From: Bacillus sp. 491mf
GTDB taxonomy: Bacteria > Bacillota > Bacilli > Bacillales > Bacillaceae_G
Assembly: GCF_900112415.1 (NCBI RefSeq)
Contig: NZ_FOLV01000033.1
Span: 1 to 42,351, forward strand
Direction of reading: 5' to 3'
DNA: 42,351 bases
Below, piece after piece: positions 31,542-40,404 of the stretch. Position 1 is the first letter of the stretch. Each line of letters starts with the position of its first letter. The position numbers were made by a program, and so were the translations under genes. The notes beneath the pieces were generated by a model. The model was not told the origin of the DNA and made no database searches. It worked only from the letters and a program-made list of their open reading frames with translations.

Positions 31542-32683
31542 AGCATGCCTATTTAGAGGAGGAGCATCACATTTTCCGTGATGCTTTCCGTAAATTTTTA
31601 GAAAAGGAAGCGTATCCGCATTATAACCAATGGGAGAAAGACGGAATGATTCCACGGTCTCTCTGGAGAAAGATGGGGGAAAATGGTTTTCTTTGTCCGA
31701 TGATAGAAGAGAAGTACGGCGGAGCTGAAGCTGATTTTGGATACTCAGTTGTCATAAATGAAGAGTTAGAAAAGGTTGGTTCAAGTTTAGTAGGAATTGG
31801 TTTACATAATGACATTGTCGTTCCGTATTTGACGGCATATGGAACAGAAGAACAAAAGAAGCGCTGGCTTCCAAAGTGTGTGAGCGGTGAATATATTACT
31901 GCTATTGCGATGACAGAGCCGGGAGCTGGTTCTGATTTAGCTGGTATTCGTACAACGGCGCGAAAAGAAGGCGATCATTATGTTGTAAACGGTGAAAAAA
32001 CATTCATTACAAACGGGATTCATGCGGATGTAGTCGTTGTTGTTTGTAAGACAGATACAACTGTAAAGCCGGCGCATAAAGGAATTAGTTTACTCGTTTT
32101 AGAAAGAGGAATGGAAGGATTCAAGAGAGGAAGAAAACTAGAAAAGGTTGGATTGCATAGTCAAGATACAGCGGAACTTATTTTTGAAGATGTAAAAGTT
32201 CCTGCTTCTAATTTGTTAGGGGAAGAGGGAAAAGGTTTCTATTATTTAATGGATAAATTACAGCAAGAGCGCCTCATTGTCGCAATTGCGGCGATAACAG
32301 CGGCAGAAGTGATGCTGCGCTTAACGAAGGACTATGTAAAAGAACGAAAAGCATTTGGGAAAAGTATTAGTGATTTTCAAACGGTGCAGTTTAGGCTTGC
32401 TGAAATGTATACAGAAATTGAAATTGGTCGCACGTTTGTGAATGAATGTATTGCAGCACATATGCAAGGTGAAAACATTGTAACGAAAGTATCGATGGCC
32501 AAGTGGTGGGTAACAGACCTTGCAAAGAAAGTAGCGGCAAAATGCATGCAGCTCCACGGTGGGTATGGGTATATGGAAGAATACGAGATTGCTAGAAGGT
32601 ACCGGGACATTCCCGTAAGCGCCATTTATGCGGGGACAAATGAAATTATGAAAAATATTATTGCGAAAAGTATGGGTTTGTAA
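31538..32683 (+). CDS. Acyl-CoA dehydrogenase (LCAD/IVD-type active site)
   Basis: This 381-residue flavoenzyme oxidises acyl-CoA to enoyl-CoA. AMTEPGAGSDLAGIRTTA and GEKTFITNG are the FAD-site signatures, and LHGGYGYMEEYEIARRYRD is near the end. In the usual YEGT position it has YAGTNEIM, so the classic catalytic Glu is missing; instead E257 in AITAAEVML aligns with the base used by long-chain and isovaleryl-CoA dehydrogenases. It overlaps the ligase by 4 bp. The chain length or branching of its substrate is open. Confidence 0.9.
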   Translation: MKHAYLEEEHHIFRDAFRKFLEKEAYPHYNQWEKDGMIPRSLWRKMGENGFLCPMIEEKYGGAEADFGYSVVINEELEKVGSSLVGIGLHNDIVVPYLTAYGTEEQKKRWLPKCVSGEYITAIAMTEPGAGSDLAGIRTTARKEGDHYVVNGEKTFITNGIHADVVVVVCKTDTTVKPAHKGISLLVLERGMEGFKRGRKLEKVGLHSQDTAELIFEDVKVPASNLLGEEGKGFYYLMDKLQQERLIVAIAAITAAEVMLRLTKDYVKERKAFGKSISDFQTVQFRLAEMYTEIEIGRTFVNECIAAHMQGENIVTKVSMAKWWVTDLAKKVAAKCMQLHGGYGYMEEYEIARRYRDIPVSAIYAGTNEIMKNIIAKSMGL

Positions 32684-32700
32684 TGAAAGGGAGGAAGATG

Positions 32701-33573
32701 ATGATTCGGAATATTGCGGTAATTGGTGCTGGGATTATGGGAAGTGGTATTGTTCAGGCATTAGCGATGGGTGGAAAGAGCGTAAAAATGTATGATGTGT
32801 CAGAAGAAAGTATACAAAAAGCATACAAAGGGATTACAACAAGTCTAGAGCGTTTTGTGAAAGCTGGGCGGATGAGTGAAGAAGAGAAAGAGCAAGTTCT
32901 TGTGAATATCGTGTCTACTATAACGATAGAAGAAGCATGTAAAGATGTAGAGCTTATTATTGAAGCTGCTCCAGAGAATTTGCAGTTGAAAAAAGAGATA
33001 TTTAAACAACTAGATAGCTACGCTTCCTCGTCTACCATTCTGGCAACAAATACATCTGAATTAAGTGTAACGGCGATTGCAAGTGCGACAAATCGCCCGG
33101 AAAAGGTGTTAGGGATGCATTGGTTTAATCCAGCACCTGTTATGAAACTGATTGAAATTGTGAGAGGAGTTGATACAGCGGAACATACAATACAAGCGGT
33201 GAAAGAGTTAGCAGAAGAGATTGGCAAAGAAACCGTTGTTGTGAAAGATATGCAAGGGTTTGTCACTTCAAGAGCGATTGCCGTGCATTTGTTAGAGTGC
33301 ATGCGTATGTATGAGGAAGGCGTAGGAAGTAAAGAAGAAATTGATAAAGCGATTAAACTTGGCTTGAACTATCCGATGGGGCCGTTTGAGTTAGCGGATT
33401 ATGTTGGATTAGACACGATGTTATTTGCAAGTCAAGGTTTAAGCGAAGCATTTGGTGATAGATTCCGCGCTCCGCAAACGCTTGTGAAACTTGTAGAGGC
33501 AGGGCATCTCGGAAGGAAAACTGGAAAAGGGTTCTATAACTATGAAAAAGGGAAAGTGGGAGAGAGAATATGA
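32701..33573 (+). CDS. 3-hydroxyacyl-CoA (3-hydroxybutyryl-CoA) dehydrogenase
   Basis: This 290-residue enzyme oxidises 3-hydroxyacyl-CoA with NAD+. It has the Rossmann motif IGAGIMGSGI at the start, ILATNTSELSVTAIA, the catalytic His in GMHWFNPAPVMKLIEIV, and the C-terminal substrate domain with NYPMGPFELADYVGLD. Length is normal for the single-domain type (Hbd/MmgB). Of several ATG codons I chose 32701, 5-6 bases after GGGAGG. It overlaps the thiolase by 4 bp. Confidence 0.92.
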   Translation: MIRNIAVIGAGIMGSGIVQALAMGGKSVKMYDVSEESIQKAYKGITTSLERFVKAGRMSEEEKEQVLVNIVSTITIEEACKDVELIIEAAPENLQLKKEIFKQLDSYASSSTILATNTSELSVTAIASATNRPEKVLGMHWFNPAPVMKLIEIVRGVDTAEHTIQAVKELAEEIGKETVVVKDMQGFVTSRAIAVHLLECMRMYEEGVGSKEEIDKAIKLGLNYPMGPFELADYVGLDTMLFASQGLSEAFGDRFRAPQTLVKLVEAGHLGRKTGKGFYNYEKGKVGERI

Positions 33574-34721
33574 ACAGAGAAGTTGTCATTGTTGAAGCGG
33601 TACGTACGCCAGTTGGAAAAAGAAACGGTGCGTTTCGTGAACTTCATCCCGTGCAACTGGCGGCAGTTGCATTGGATGAGGTGATGAAGCGTGCCAATAT
33701 AGAAAAAGGTATGGTAGAAGATATTGTCATGGGCTGTGTGACGCCGATTGCAGAGCAAGGTTTTAATATTGGGAGACTTGCTGCTTTAGAAGCGGATTTT
33801 CCGATCACTGTTCCAGCTGTAACGATTAATCGTCTTTGCGGTTCGGGGCAACAAGCAATTCATTTTGCAGCGCAAGAAATTAAGTCTGGTGATATGGATA
33901 TTACCATTGCTGCTGGTGTTGAGCATATGACGAAAGTACCAATTTTAAGCGATGGTAATGCAAATACAATTCCAAGTAGTCTTCATGAAAAATATGAAAT
34001 TGTCCATCAAGGTGTGTCGGCAGAAATGATTGCTGAAAAATATGGAATTACAAGAGAGCAGCTAGATAACTATGCCTATGAAAGTCATCAACGTGCGTTG
34101 CAAGCAATAGAAGTAGGTAACTTTAAACGTGAAATTGTCCCAGTAAATGGGATAGATAAAGAAGGCAATACAATGCTCGTTACAAACGATGAGGGACCAA
34201 GAGCAGACACTTCTCTTGAAGCATTAGCAAATTTAAAGACTGTATTTAAAGAGAACGGATCGATTACAGCAGGGAATGCGAGTCAAATTAGTGACGGAGC
34301 AGCGGCCATTTTGTTAATGGATAGTGAAAAAGCGAAAGAGTTAGGATTGAAAGCACGGGCGCGGATTGTCAATCAAGTTGTAGTTGGTTCAGATCCTACA
34401 ACGATGTTAGACGGTGTCATTCCCGCGACGAAAAAGGTACTGCAAAAAGCAAACTTAACAATTCATGATATGGACGTAGTCGAAATTAACGAAGCATTTG
34501 CTTCTATTGTTCTTGCATGGCAAAAAGAACTAGAAGCAGATTTACATAAAGTAAATGTGAACGGCGGTGCGATTGCATTAGGGCATCCACTCGGAGCAAC
34601 AGGTGTGAAATTGATGACGTCTCTTCTTCATGAACTAGAAAGAAGAAACGGGAAATATGGTTTGCTTACAATTTGTATCGGACATGGGATGTCAACGGCA
34701 ACAATTATTGAAAGAATATAA
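33570..34721 (+). CDS. Acetyl-CoA acyltransferase (thiolase)
   Basis: This 383-residue thiolase cleaves 3-ketoacyl-CoA, or runs the reverse condensation. The nucleophile is C90 in NRLCGSGQQA, with VEHMTK, GNASQISDGAAA, the catalytic His in ALGHPLGATG and the second Cys in CIGHGMSTA. In many thiolases this last block is CxGxGxG; here it is CIGHGMS. It is the last gene of the operon. The operon has no enoyl-CoA hydratase. Confidence 0.92.
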   Translation: MNREVVIVEAVRTPVGKRNGAFRELHPVQLAAVALDEVMKRANIEKGMVEDIVMGCVTPIAEQGFNIGRLAALEADFPITVPAVTINRLCGSGQQAIHFAAQEIKSGDMDITIAAGVEHMTKVPILSDGNANTIPSSLHEKYEIVHQGVSAEMIAEKYGITREQLDNYAYESHQRALQAIEVGNFKREIVPVNGIDKEGNTMLVTNDEGPRADTSLEALANLKTVFKENGSITAGNASQISDGAAAILLMDSEKAKELGLKARARIVNQVVVGSDPTTMLDGVIPATKKVLQKANLTIHDMDVVEINEAFASIVLAWQKELEADLHKVNVNGGAIALGHPLGATGVKLMTSLLHELERRNGKYGLLTICIGHGMSTATIIERI

Positions 34722-34798
34722 CAAGAGGTGCAGAAACGATGTAAACATACAAAGTCGACAAGAAGACTATGGAAATATTCTTTTGAAGGAGCATTATA

Positions 34799-35245
34799 TT
34801 GAAACATATATCATTAAAAGCAATCGATAAGAATAATTGGGAAGATGCGATTCAATTATCAGTGAATCGAGAGCAACAGCCATTTATCGCTTCCAATTTG
34901 TATTCCATTGCAGAAGTGCAGTTTCTAGACAATTTCTATGCAAAAGGAATATATCTTGATAACGAAATCGTAGGTTTTACTATGTATGGAATAGACGGTG
35001 ACGATAATAATTATTGGATTTACAGACTGATGGTTGATAAAGGATTCCAAGGAAGAGGAATAGGAGTACATGCGATAAAATTGGTTATTGAAGAAATAAA
35101 GAGAAGGAATGATATTAATATTCCACTTATTATGATTGGATATCATCCTGAAAATCTTGCCGCAAAATTCGCTTATCAAAAGGCAGGTTTTATAGAGACG
35201 GAATTATCATCTTGGGGTGAGCAATTAGCGAAGTTCTGTTTATGA
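34799..35245 (+). CDS. GNAT acetyltransferase (BltD/spermidine-type)
   Basis: This 148-residue GNAT protein has the acetyl-CoA loop KGFQGRGIGVHAI at about residues 80-92 and a late motif HPENLAAKFAYQKAGFIETE. Its start KHISLKAIDKNNWEDAIQLSV and later WIYRLMVD resemble spermine/spermidine acetyltransferases such as BltD. The substrate is not proven. The TTG start at 34799 follows AAGGAG by 9 bases. Confidence 0.83.
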   Translation: MKHISLKAIDKNNWEDAIQLSVNREQQPFIASNLYSIAEVQFLDNFYAKGIYLDNEIVGFTMYGIDGDDNNYWIYRLMVDKGFQGRGIGVHAIKLVIEEIKRRNDINIPLIMIGYHPENLAAKFAYQKAGFIETELSSWGEQLAKFCL

Positions 35246-35276
35246 AAAGTAGGCTTATTTAAAGAAATAGAAATAA

Positions 35277-35311
35277 AAAAAGCTTGGATTTACACGTAAT
35301 CCAAGCTTTTG
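35277..35311. terminator. Bidirectional terminator
   Basis: AAAAGCTTGGATT pairs with AATCCAAGCTTTT across TACACGT-type loop, with A-run left and T-run right, between converging genes. Confidence 0.88.
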
Positions 35312-35348
35312 GGTGCTAGAACTACTTAAAACCAATTTGCACCTCGCA

Positions 35349-35660
35349 TTAAGCAACTTTCACTTCTAAAATTGTACCTGTTTTTGCATCTACTAAAAAT
35401 TCAAATCGTTCTTGCACATCGTGTAATAACGTTGTAATACCACCGCGGTATACATCGTAAGTAACATCATATTTTTCAAACGTCTCAGGAACCATATGTA
35501 CCCAAGAACCTGTAATTTCACCTTTATGACTTAATGCTTGCTTGACCATTGTTAATGCTTTTTCAGAAGAAATGTGGGATTGCTCTTGAACTTTATTTGC
35601 AACAACATATCCAGCTGCAAAACCTAAACCAACACCCGCTAATAAGCTTTTCCAGTTCAT
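35349..35660 (-). CDS. PepSY domain protein, membrane-anchored
   Basis: This 103-residue protein has a short N-terminal helix SLLAGVGLGFAAGYVVA and a single PepSY domain: ISSEKALTMVKQALSH, then YDVYRGG and FLVDAKTGTILEVKVA. PepSY domains are thought to inhibit or regulate proteases or bind peptidoglycan. The ATG follows an AGAGGTG ribosome site. It is divergent from the ytoP gene, and no partner is evident. Confidence 0.85.
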   Translation of the reverse strand: MNWKSLLAGVGLGFAAGYVVANKVQEQSHISSEKALTMVKQALSHKGEITGSWVHMVPETFEKYDVTYDVYRGGITTLLHDVQERFEFLVDAKTGTILEVKVA

Positions 35661-35801
35661 ACATTCACCTCTATCCTGTTAAAGTTTTCCCCATAAGTAT
35701 AAATCAAATTACATAAAAAAAGAAGAAACTAGAAAGATTTCGAAAATTTCGTTACAATGAAAATAGTGATTCTATTACTGGATTGAAGGAAGGGTACCGT
35801 G

Positions 35802-36875
35802 ATGAATAAAGAGACAATGGAACTATTTCGTACGTTAACAGAACTGCAAGGTGCTTCAGGATTTGAGCATGATGTACGCCGTTTTATGAAGCAAGAACTA
35901 AGCAAATACTCAGATGAAATCGTACAAGATCGTTTAGGCAGTATCTTCGGTTTGAAAAAGGGTGACGAAAATGGCCCGCGCGTTCTTGTAGCTGGTCATA
36001 TGGATGAAGTTGGCTTTATGGTAACGCAAATTACGCCAAACGGAATGGTTCGTTTTCAAACATTAGGCGGTTGGTGGAGCCAAGTATTACTAGCGCAGCG
36101 TGTACAAATTATGACAGATAACGGCCCGGTTATTGGTGTAGTAGGTTCTGTTCCTCCGCACTTATTAAGCGACGAACAACGTAACAGACCGATGGATATA
36201 AAAAACATGTTAATTGATATCGGTGCAGATAGCCGTGAGGAAGCACATGAAATTGGTGTGAAACCTGGCCAACAAATTGTACCAATTTGTCCGTTTACAC
36301 CGATGAAAAATCCAAAGAAAATTATGGCGAAAGCTTGGGATAATCGTTATGGCTGTGGCCTTGCGATTGAGCTATTGAAAGAGTTAAAAGATGAAAAATT
36401 GCCAAACACATTATATTCCGGTGCAACAGTACAAGAAGAGGTCGGCCTTCGCGGTGCACAAACAGCTGCGAATATGATTCAGCCTGATATTTTCTATGCG
36501 TTAGATGCAGGCCCAGCAAACGATGCATCAGGAGATAAAACGCAGTTTGGTCAAATTGGAAAAGGTGCTGTACTTCGCTTGTATGATCGCTCAATGGTAA
36601 CACACCACGGCATTCGTGAATTTATTTTAGATACAGCGGAAACGCATAACATTCCGTATCAATATTTCGTATCACAGGGCGGTACAGATGCAGGTCGCGT
36701 ACATACAAGTAACTCTGGTGTACCATCTGCAGTTATCGGTGTATGTGCTCGTTACATTCATACACACGCTTCGATTTTACATATCGATGACTATGCAGCA
36801 GCAAAAGAATTGCTGATTCAATTAGTAAAAGCGACAGATAAAACAACGTTTGAAACAATTAAAGAAAATGTTTAA
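35802..36875 (+). CDS. ytoP: M42 family metallopeptidase YtoP
   Basis: This 357-residue protein is an M42 (glutamyl aminopeptidase/endoglucanase-type) dinuclear metallopeptidase. Metal ligands and base are visible in [29 protein letters not shown] and DAGPA, and the late His in [13 protein letters not shown]. It trims peptides in the cytoplasm. The order ytoP-ytpP-ytpQ-ytpR-sftA matches B. subtilis. I use ATG 35802 (ribosome site AAGGAAGGG); GTG 35799 is slightly too close. Confidence 0.92.
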   Translation: MNKETMELFRTLTELQGASGFEHDVRRFMKQELSKYSDEIVQDRLGSIFGLKKGDENGPRVLVAGHMDEVGFMVTQITPNGMVRFQTLGGWWSQVLLAQRVQIMTDNGPVIGVVGSVPPHLLSDEQRNRPMDIKNMLIDIGADSREEAHEIGVKPGQQIVPICPFTPMKNPKKIMAKAWDNRYGCGLAIELLKELKDEKLPNTLYSGATVQEEVGLRGAQTAANMIQPDIFYALDAGPANDASGDKTQFGQIGKGAVLRLYDRSMVTHHGIREFILDTAETHNIPYQYFVSQGGTDAGRVHTSNSGVPSAVIGVCARYIHTHASILHIDDYAAAKELLIQLVKATDKTTFETIKENV

Positions 36876-36880
36876 TAGGG

Positions 36881-36907
36881 AAAGGCCAAATGAGGCCTTT
36901 TCTTTTT
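36881..36907 (+). terminator. Short terminator after ytoP
   Basis: AAAGGCC pairs with GGCCTTT across AAATGA, followed by TCTTTTTG. Confidence 0.7.
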
Positions 36908-36924
36908 GAATTCGAGGTGAAAAT

Positions 36925-37434
36925 ATGAAAGTAGCAGTTGGATCCAAAAACAAAGTGAAAGTAAATGCAGTTCAGCAAGTGCTTACAGAAGCAGAAATGA
37001 TTTCACTGTCTGTCCCGTCTCATGTGTCCGCGCAACCATTTTCTGATGAAGAAACGCTCCAAGGAGCAAGCAACCGGGCAAAATTAGCATTAGCAGAAGG
37101 AAAAGCCGATATCGGAATTGGTTTAGAAGGCGGCGTGATGCATACAAAGCACGGCTTGTTTATGTGTAACTGGGGGGCTTTAGCAACGAAAGAAGGCAAG
37201 CTATTTACCGCAGGCGGAGCACGTATGAAACTGCCAGATGAGTTTATTCACCCTCTTGAAGAAGGAAAAGAATTAAGCGAAGTGATGGAAGACTATACGA
37301 AGCAACGTGACATTCGTAGCAACGAAGGAGCAATCGGTATTTTTACAAATAATTATGTAGATCGGACGGAGTTATTTGTGCATGTTGTGAAGCTATTAGT
37401 TGGACAGTACATGTATGACAGAAGTAAAGCATAA
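36925..37434 (+). CDS. DUF84 (inosine/xanthosine triphosphatase-like) protein
   Basis: This 169-residue protein matches DUF84/YjjX, an ITPase-fold family that hydrolyses non-canonical nucleotides. It shows VGSKNKVKVNAV at the start, SDEETLQGASNRAK, IGLEGGV with the catalytic Glu and LFMCNWGA. It would cleanse the nucleotide pool of ITP/XTP. The ATG follows GAGGTG. It stands between ytoP and the repeat cluster. Confidence 0.88.
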   Translation: MKVAVGSKNKVKVNAVQQVLTEAEMISLSVPSHVSAQPFSDEETLQGASNRAKLALAEGKADIGIGLEGGVMHTKHGLFMCNWGALATKEGKLFTAGGARMKLPDEFIHPLEEGKELSEVMEDYTKQRDIRSNEGAIGIFTNNYVDRTELFVHVVKLLVGQYMYDRSKA

Positions 37435-37516
37435 ACCTTGCACTGGAAGTAATGTATGGTAGTATAGAAATACAATTTAAAAAACTTTAAAAAAACCTTT
37501 AAAATCCTCTTTTTTT

Positions 37517-37647
37517 TAGATGGGCGAGAGCGTCTGGTCATGTGTAGGGCGGTCAGGGCCTATTTCTGCCACGTGCAAGGTTTAAAACAAAAGTAGAAAG
37601 CAAGTAGCGGACATGTTTTACTTTGCATGGCAGTACTTTGTGTAAAG
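37517..37647 (+). repeat. Dispersed repeat, family 2, copy 4 (tandem unit 1)
   Basis: TAGATGGGCGAGAGCGTCTG, CTGCCACGTGCAAGG, TTTAAAACAAAAG and GCATGGCAG. CTGCCA...TGGCAG with TGCA next to it can pair across the central block. First of three tandem units that fill the gap before ytpP. Confidence 0.82.
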
Positions 37648-37677
37648 AAAGATTAAATTAGTAAATATGCTTCTTTT

Positions 37678-37808
37678 TAGATGACGAGAGCGTCTGGCTA
37701 TGTGTAGAGCGGTCAGGGTCTATTTTTGCCACGTGCGAGGGTTAAAACAAAGGGAGCAAGCGAGTAGCGGGCATGTTTTAATGTGCATGGCAGTGCTTTC
37801 TGTAAAGG
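37678..37808 (+). repeat. Dispersed repeat, family 2, copy 5 (tandem unit 2)
   Basis: TAGATGACGAGAGCGTCTGG, TTGCCACGTGCGAGG, GTTAAAACAAAGGGAGC and GCATGGCAGTGC. It starts 161 bases after unit 1. Confidence 0.82.
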
Positions 37809-37828
37809 AAGATAAACATGCTTCTTTT

Positions 37829-37947
37829 TAGATGGCGAGAGCGTCTGGCTATGTGTAGAGCGGTCGGGGCTTTTTTCTGCCACGTGCAAGGGTTAAAACA
37901 AAAGTAGAAAGCAAGTAGCGGACATGCTTTACTCGGCATGGCAGCGA
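37829..37947 (+). repeat. Dispersed repeat, family 2, copy 6 (tandem unit 3)
   Basis: TAGATGGCGAGAGCGTCTGG, CTGCCACGTGCAAGG, GTTAAAACAAAAGTAGAAAG and GCATGGCAGCG. It starts 151 bases after unit 2; units share the spacer GTAAAGRAAGAT plus a CTTCTTTTTAG lead. Confidence 0.82.
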
Positions 37948-37989
37948 TTTAATTAGTAAGTACATACCTTTTTTAGGGAGGAATTATAG

Positions 37990-38304
37990 ATGAAAGCATT
38001 AGAAAGTATGGAGCAGTTTCAAGAATTGAAAAATGAGGAGAAAGTGATCTTTTTATTTTCGGCAGATTGGTGCCCGGATTGCCGTTTTATTGATCCATTT
38101 ATGCCAGAGGTAGAAGAAAAATATAGCGATTTCTCTTTCTATTATGTAGATCGCGATGAATATATCGATTTATGCATCAAGTTAGACGTATTTGGTATTC
38201 CAAGCTTTGTCGCTTACAATAAGGGAGAAGAAATTGGCCGCTACGTAAACAAAGATCGTAAAACGCAAGAGCAAATTGAAGAATTCATTGAAGGTTTAAA
38301 ATAA
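37990..38304 (+). CDS. ytpP: Thioredoxin-like protein YtpP
   Basis: This 104-residue cytoplasmic protein has a thioredoxin fold with the active site ADWCPDCRFID and the cis-Pro in VFGIPSF. WCPDC instead of WCGPC marks a separate thioredoxin-like branch; it is probably a disulfide reductase of unknown client. GGGAGG precedes the ATG. It is the first gene of the ytpPQR group, as in B. subtilis. Confidence 0.92.
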   Translation: MKALESMEQFQELKNEEKVIFLFSADWCPDCRFIDPFMPEVEEKYSDFSFYYVDRDEYIDLCIKLDVFGIPSFVAYNKGEEIGRYVNKDRKTQEQIEEFIEGLK

Positions 38305-38314
38305 AGTGAAACTG

Positions 38315-38353
38315 AAAACAACCTCTATCTTCATATGTGGAGGTTGTTTTTTT
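38315..38353 (+). terminator. Terminator between ytpP and ytpQ
   Basis: AAAACAACCTC pairs with GAGGTTGTTTT across about 14 bases, then TTTT. Read-through is likely because ytpQ follows at once. Confidence 0.7.
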
Positions 38354-38372
38354 CGGAAGGGAGGTAAATTGT

Positions 38373-39185
38373 ATGAAAATGACGAGTAAAAAGATGAAAG
38401 ACGAATTGATGAAGCGCCTTGCACGAGCAGACTGGGGTTTTCAGTACGATAGTGAAAAGGAAACACTTCGCATTGAGCAAACAAATACGAAAAAGGGAAT
38501 TACGATTTCTCTTCCAGGTATTGTAGCGAAGTGGGAGGTACAAAAAGAGAAGGCAATTGAAGAGGTTGTCTATTACGTAGAAGAAGCCCTCGTTGCGATG
38601 CATAAAGAAGTAACGAGTACGGCGAAAATTTTGCCTGTAATCCGTTCCACTTCGTTTCCGAAAGAAGCAGACAAAGGAAATCCGTTTGTCATGATGGAAC
38701 ATACAGCAGAAACGCGTGTTTACTATGCATTAGATTCAGATAAAACGTATCGTCTGATTGATCAGCGTTTGCTAAAGCAAATTGGGATGACAGAAGAACA
38801 AGTGCGTGAAATGGCATTGTTTAACGTACGCTCTTTACGCACTGAATTTAAGCAAGATGAAGTTGCTGGAAATACATTTTATTTCTTAAATACAAATGAC
38901 GGATATGACGCAAGCCGAATTTTAAATGATTCATTATTACGAGACATGCGTAAACAAATTTCCGGTGATATGGTTGTTGCAGTTCCGCACCAAGATGTAT
39001 TAATTGTTGCTGATATCGTGAACAAAATGGGTTATGATATTATTGCACAAATGACAATGAAGTTTTTTGCAGAAGGTCATGTTCCGATTACATCACTTTC
39101 ATTCGTATATGAAGATGGTAATTTTGAACCAATCTTTATTTTGGCGAAAAATCGGAAGGAACGAAGTGAAAAAGAGAAAGGATGA
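38373..39185 (+). CDS. ytpQ: DUF1444 family protein YtpQ
   Basis: This 270-residue protein is the DUF1444 family, conserved in Firmicutes next to ytpP and ytpR. It shows [20 protein letters not shown] near the start, [24 protein letters not shown] in the middle and [15 protein letters not shown] in the last third. No enzyme signature is visible; its role is unknown. The ATG at 38373 is 8 bases after GGGAGG, whereas the longer frame begins inside the terminator. It overlaps the longest form of ytpR. Confidence 0.88.
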   Translation: MKMTSKKMKDELMKRLARADWGFQYDSEKETLRIEQTNTKKGITISLPGIVAKWEVQKEKAIEEVVYYVEEALVAMHKEVTSTAKILPVIRSTSFPKEADKGNPFVMMEHTAETRVYYALDSDKTYRLIDQRLLKQIGMTEEQVREMALFNVRSLRTEFKQDEVAGNTFYFLNTNDGYDASRILNDSLLRDMRKQISGDMVVAVPHQDVLIVADIVNKMGYDIIAQMTMKFFAEGHVPITSLSFVYEDGNFEPIFILAKNRKERSEKEKG

Positions 39186-39190
39186 ACAAA

Positions 39191-39796
39191 GTGAACGTTT
39201 TTTATAACCTTGAAGGTATTGGGGATACATTAATTGTTGCCCTGCAAGATATTACATTAGAAAACCGCACATTTGAACGCAAAGGAGATGTAGCGCGCGT
39301 TTTCGATCGTGAAAGCAATGTAACAGCAGGATTCAATATTTTTAATGCTTCTTCTTATATGGAAATAACAGAAACAGGCAATCTTACATTAACGAAAGAG
39401 CTTGTTGAAAAAATCAATGAAATTTTAGCGAAGAACGATTTTACAGAAACAGTAGAAGCAGATCTTTCACCAAAATTTGTTGTTGGTTACGTAGCAGAAA
39501 AAGAAAAGCATCCGAATGCAGATAAATTAAACGTATGTAAAGTAGAAGTTGGTACAGAAACATTACAAATCGTATGCGGTGCACCAAATGTTGACGCAGG
39601 TCAAAAAGTAGTAGTTGCGAAAATAGGTGCAGTAATGCCAAGCGGTATGTTAATTAAACCAGCAGAGCTTCGCGGCATTCCATCTTCCGGTATGATTTGT
39701 TCAGCGCGTGAATTAGAGCTTCCAGATGCGCCGCAAGAAAAAGGAATCCTTGTACTTGAAGACAACTATGAAGTTGGACAAGAGTTTAAATTCTAA
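39191..39796 (+). CDS. ytpR: tRNA-binding-domain protein YtpR
   Basis: This 201-residue protein has a short N-terminal DUF4479-type domain (VFYNLEGIGDTLIVALQD, TAGFNIFNASSYM) and a C-terminal tRNA-binding OB fold at about 90-200: FVVGYVAEKEKHPNADKLNV, QIVCGAPNVDAGQKVVVA, PSGMICSARELEL. It resembles the N-terminal part of PheT. I prefer GTG 39191, 8 bases after AAAGGA, since it gives a start like other YtpR proteins (MN-FYN); ATG 39182 is the alternative. It is the last gene of the ytpPQR group. Confidence 0.9.
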   Translation: MNVFYNLEGIGDTLIVALQDITLENRTFERKGDVARVFDRESNVTAGFNIFNASSYMEITETGNLTLTKELVEKINEILAKNDFTETVEADLSPKFVVGYVAEKEKHPNADKLNVCKVEVGTETLQIVCGAPNVDAGQKVVVAKIGAVMPSGMLIKPAELRGIPSSGMICSARELELPDAPQEKGILVLEDNYEVGQEFKF

Positions 39797-39803
39797 ATAA
39801 AAA

Positions 39804-39844
39804 ATAGAGCTGACCCCATACTTATGGAGTCAGCTCTTATTTTT
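39804..39844 (+). terminator. Terminator after ytpR
   Basis: AGAGCTGACCCCAT pairs with ATGGAGTCAGCTCT (one mismatch), then TATTTTTG. Confidence 0.85.
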
Positions 39845-39855
39845 GTTTGTCCACC

Positions 39856-39890
39856 GATATATCGGCGCTTTTCGGAATATATCAGCGCTT
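39856..39890 (+). repeat. Two 20-bp direct repeats (TATATCRGCGCTT)
   Basis: GATATATCGGCGCTT at 39856 and AATATATCAGCGCTT at 39876 are exactly 20 bases apart, then a weaker relic CTCTTCGAC. It is an intergenic short tandem of unknown role between terminator and next gene. Confidence 0.6.
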
Positions 39891-40035
39891 CGACATGGAA
39901 TAAAGGCTCTTCGACAAAGTTTGACACTCCGATCACAACTACGATACACAAACATTCTATTTTCTCCCGGAAAAGAATTGTATTTTGAAATCAAATTAGG
40001 TAAAATCTAGAAAAATATGAAAAGAGGTATATCAC

Positions 40036-40395
40036 ATGATGCATCATCCAAAAGTTTACGAACTGTTTCAACTCGTGCAAACTTCTCGTATTCATGACAT
40101 TGAATTGCAATCGTTAGAAATCTACCTATTTCATAAACAAGAATTTAAAGATGGCCAAGTTGGTTATCGGTATGATAAGAAAGGAAATTTATTAATAGGA
40201 GAACAAGAAGGAAATTGGCAAGAGAGTTGGTTTGTGATTGGATATGATACGGATCTTGGCAATCCTATTTTTGTAGATATACAAAATTTACATGTGTATA
40301 CGGCGGAGCGGGGAATGAGTACTTGGAATCCTGATTGTATTGCGGATCATGTAGATGAAATCATAGAGCACATAAGAAATTCTTTTTATAGATAG
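40036..40395 (+). CDS. SMI1/KNR4 family protein
   Basis: This 119-residue protein resembles the SUKH (SMI1/KNR4) superfamily: LQSLEIYLFHKQE at the start, GNWQESWFVIGYDTDLGNPIFVDI in the middle, and an end with WNPDCIADHVDEII. Such proteins are often immunity proteins against contact-dependent toxins, but no toxin gene is adjacent, so a housekeeping role is as likely. Two ATG codons start it after AAAGAGG. It is 9 bp from the amidase gene and probably co-transcribed. Confidence 0.75.
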   Translation: MMHHPKVYELFQLVQTSRIHDIELQSLEIYLFHKQEFKDGQVGYRYDKKGNLLIGEQEGNWQESWFVIGYDTDLGNPIFVDIQNLHVYTAERGMSTWNPDCIADHVDEIIEHIRNSFYR

Positions 40396-40404
40396 GGAGA
40401 TAAT

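Noticed and set aside
37517-37947. The triple tandem unit as a CRISPR array
   Set aside because: Units are about 130 bases, repeat over their whole length, and show no short constant repeat with unique spacers; no cas genes are present.
40036-40395. SMI1/KNR4 protein as immunity gene of a toxin-immunity module
   Set aside because: No secreted polymorphic toxin or further immunity genes lie nearby; neighbours are conserved housekeeping genes.
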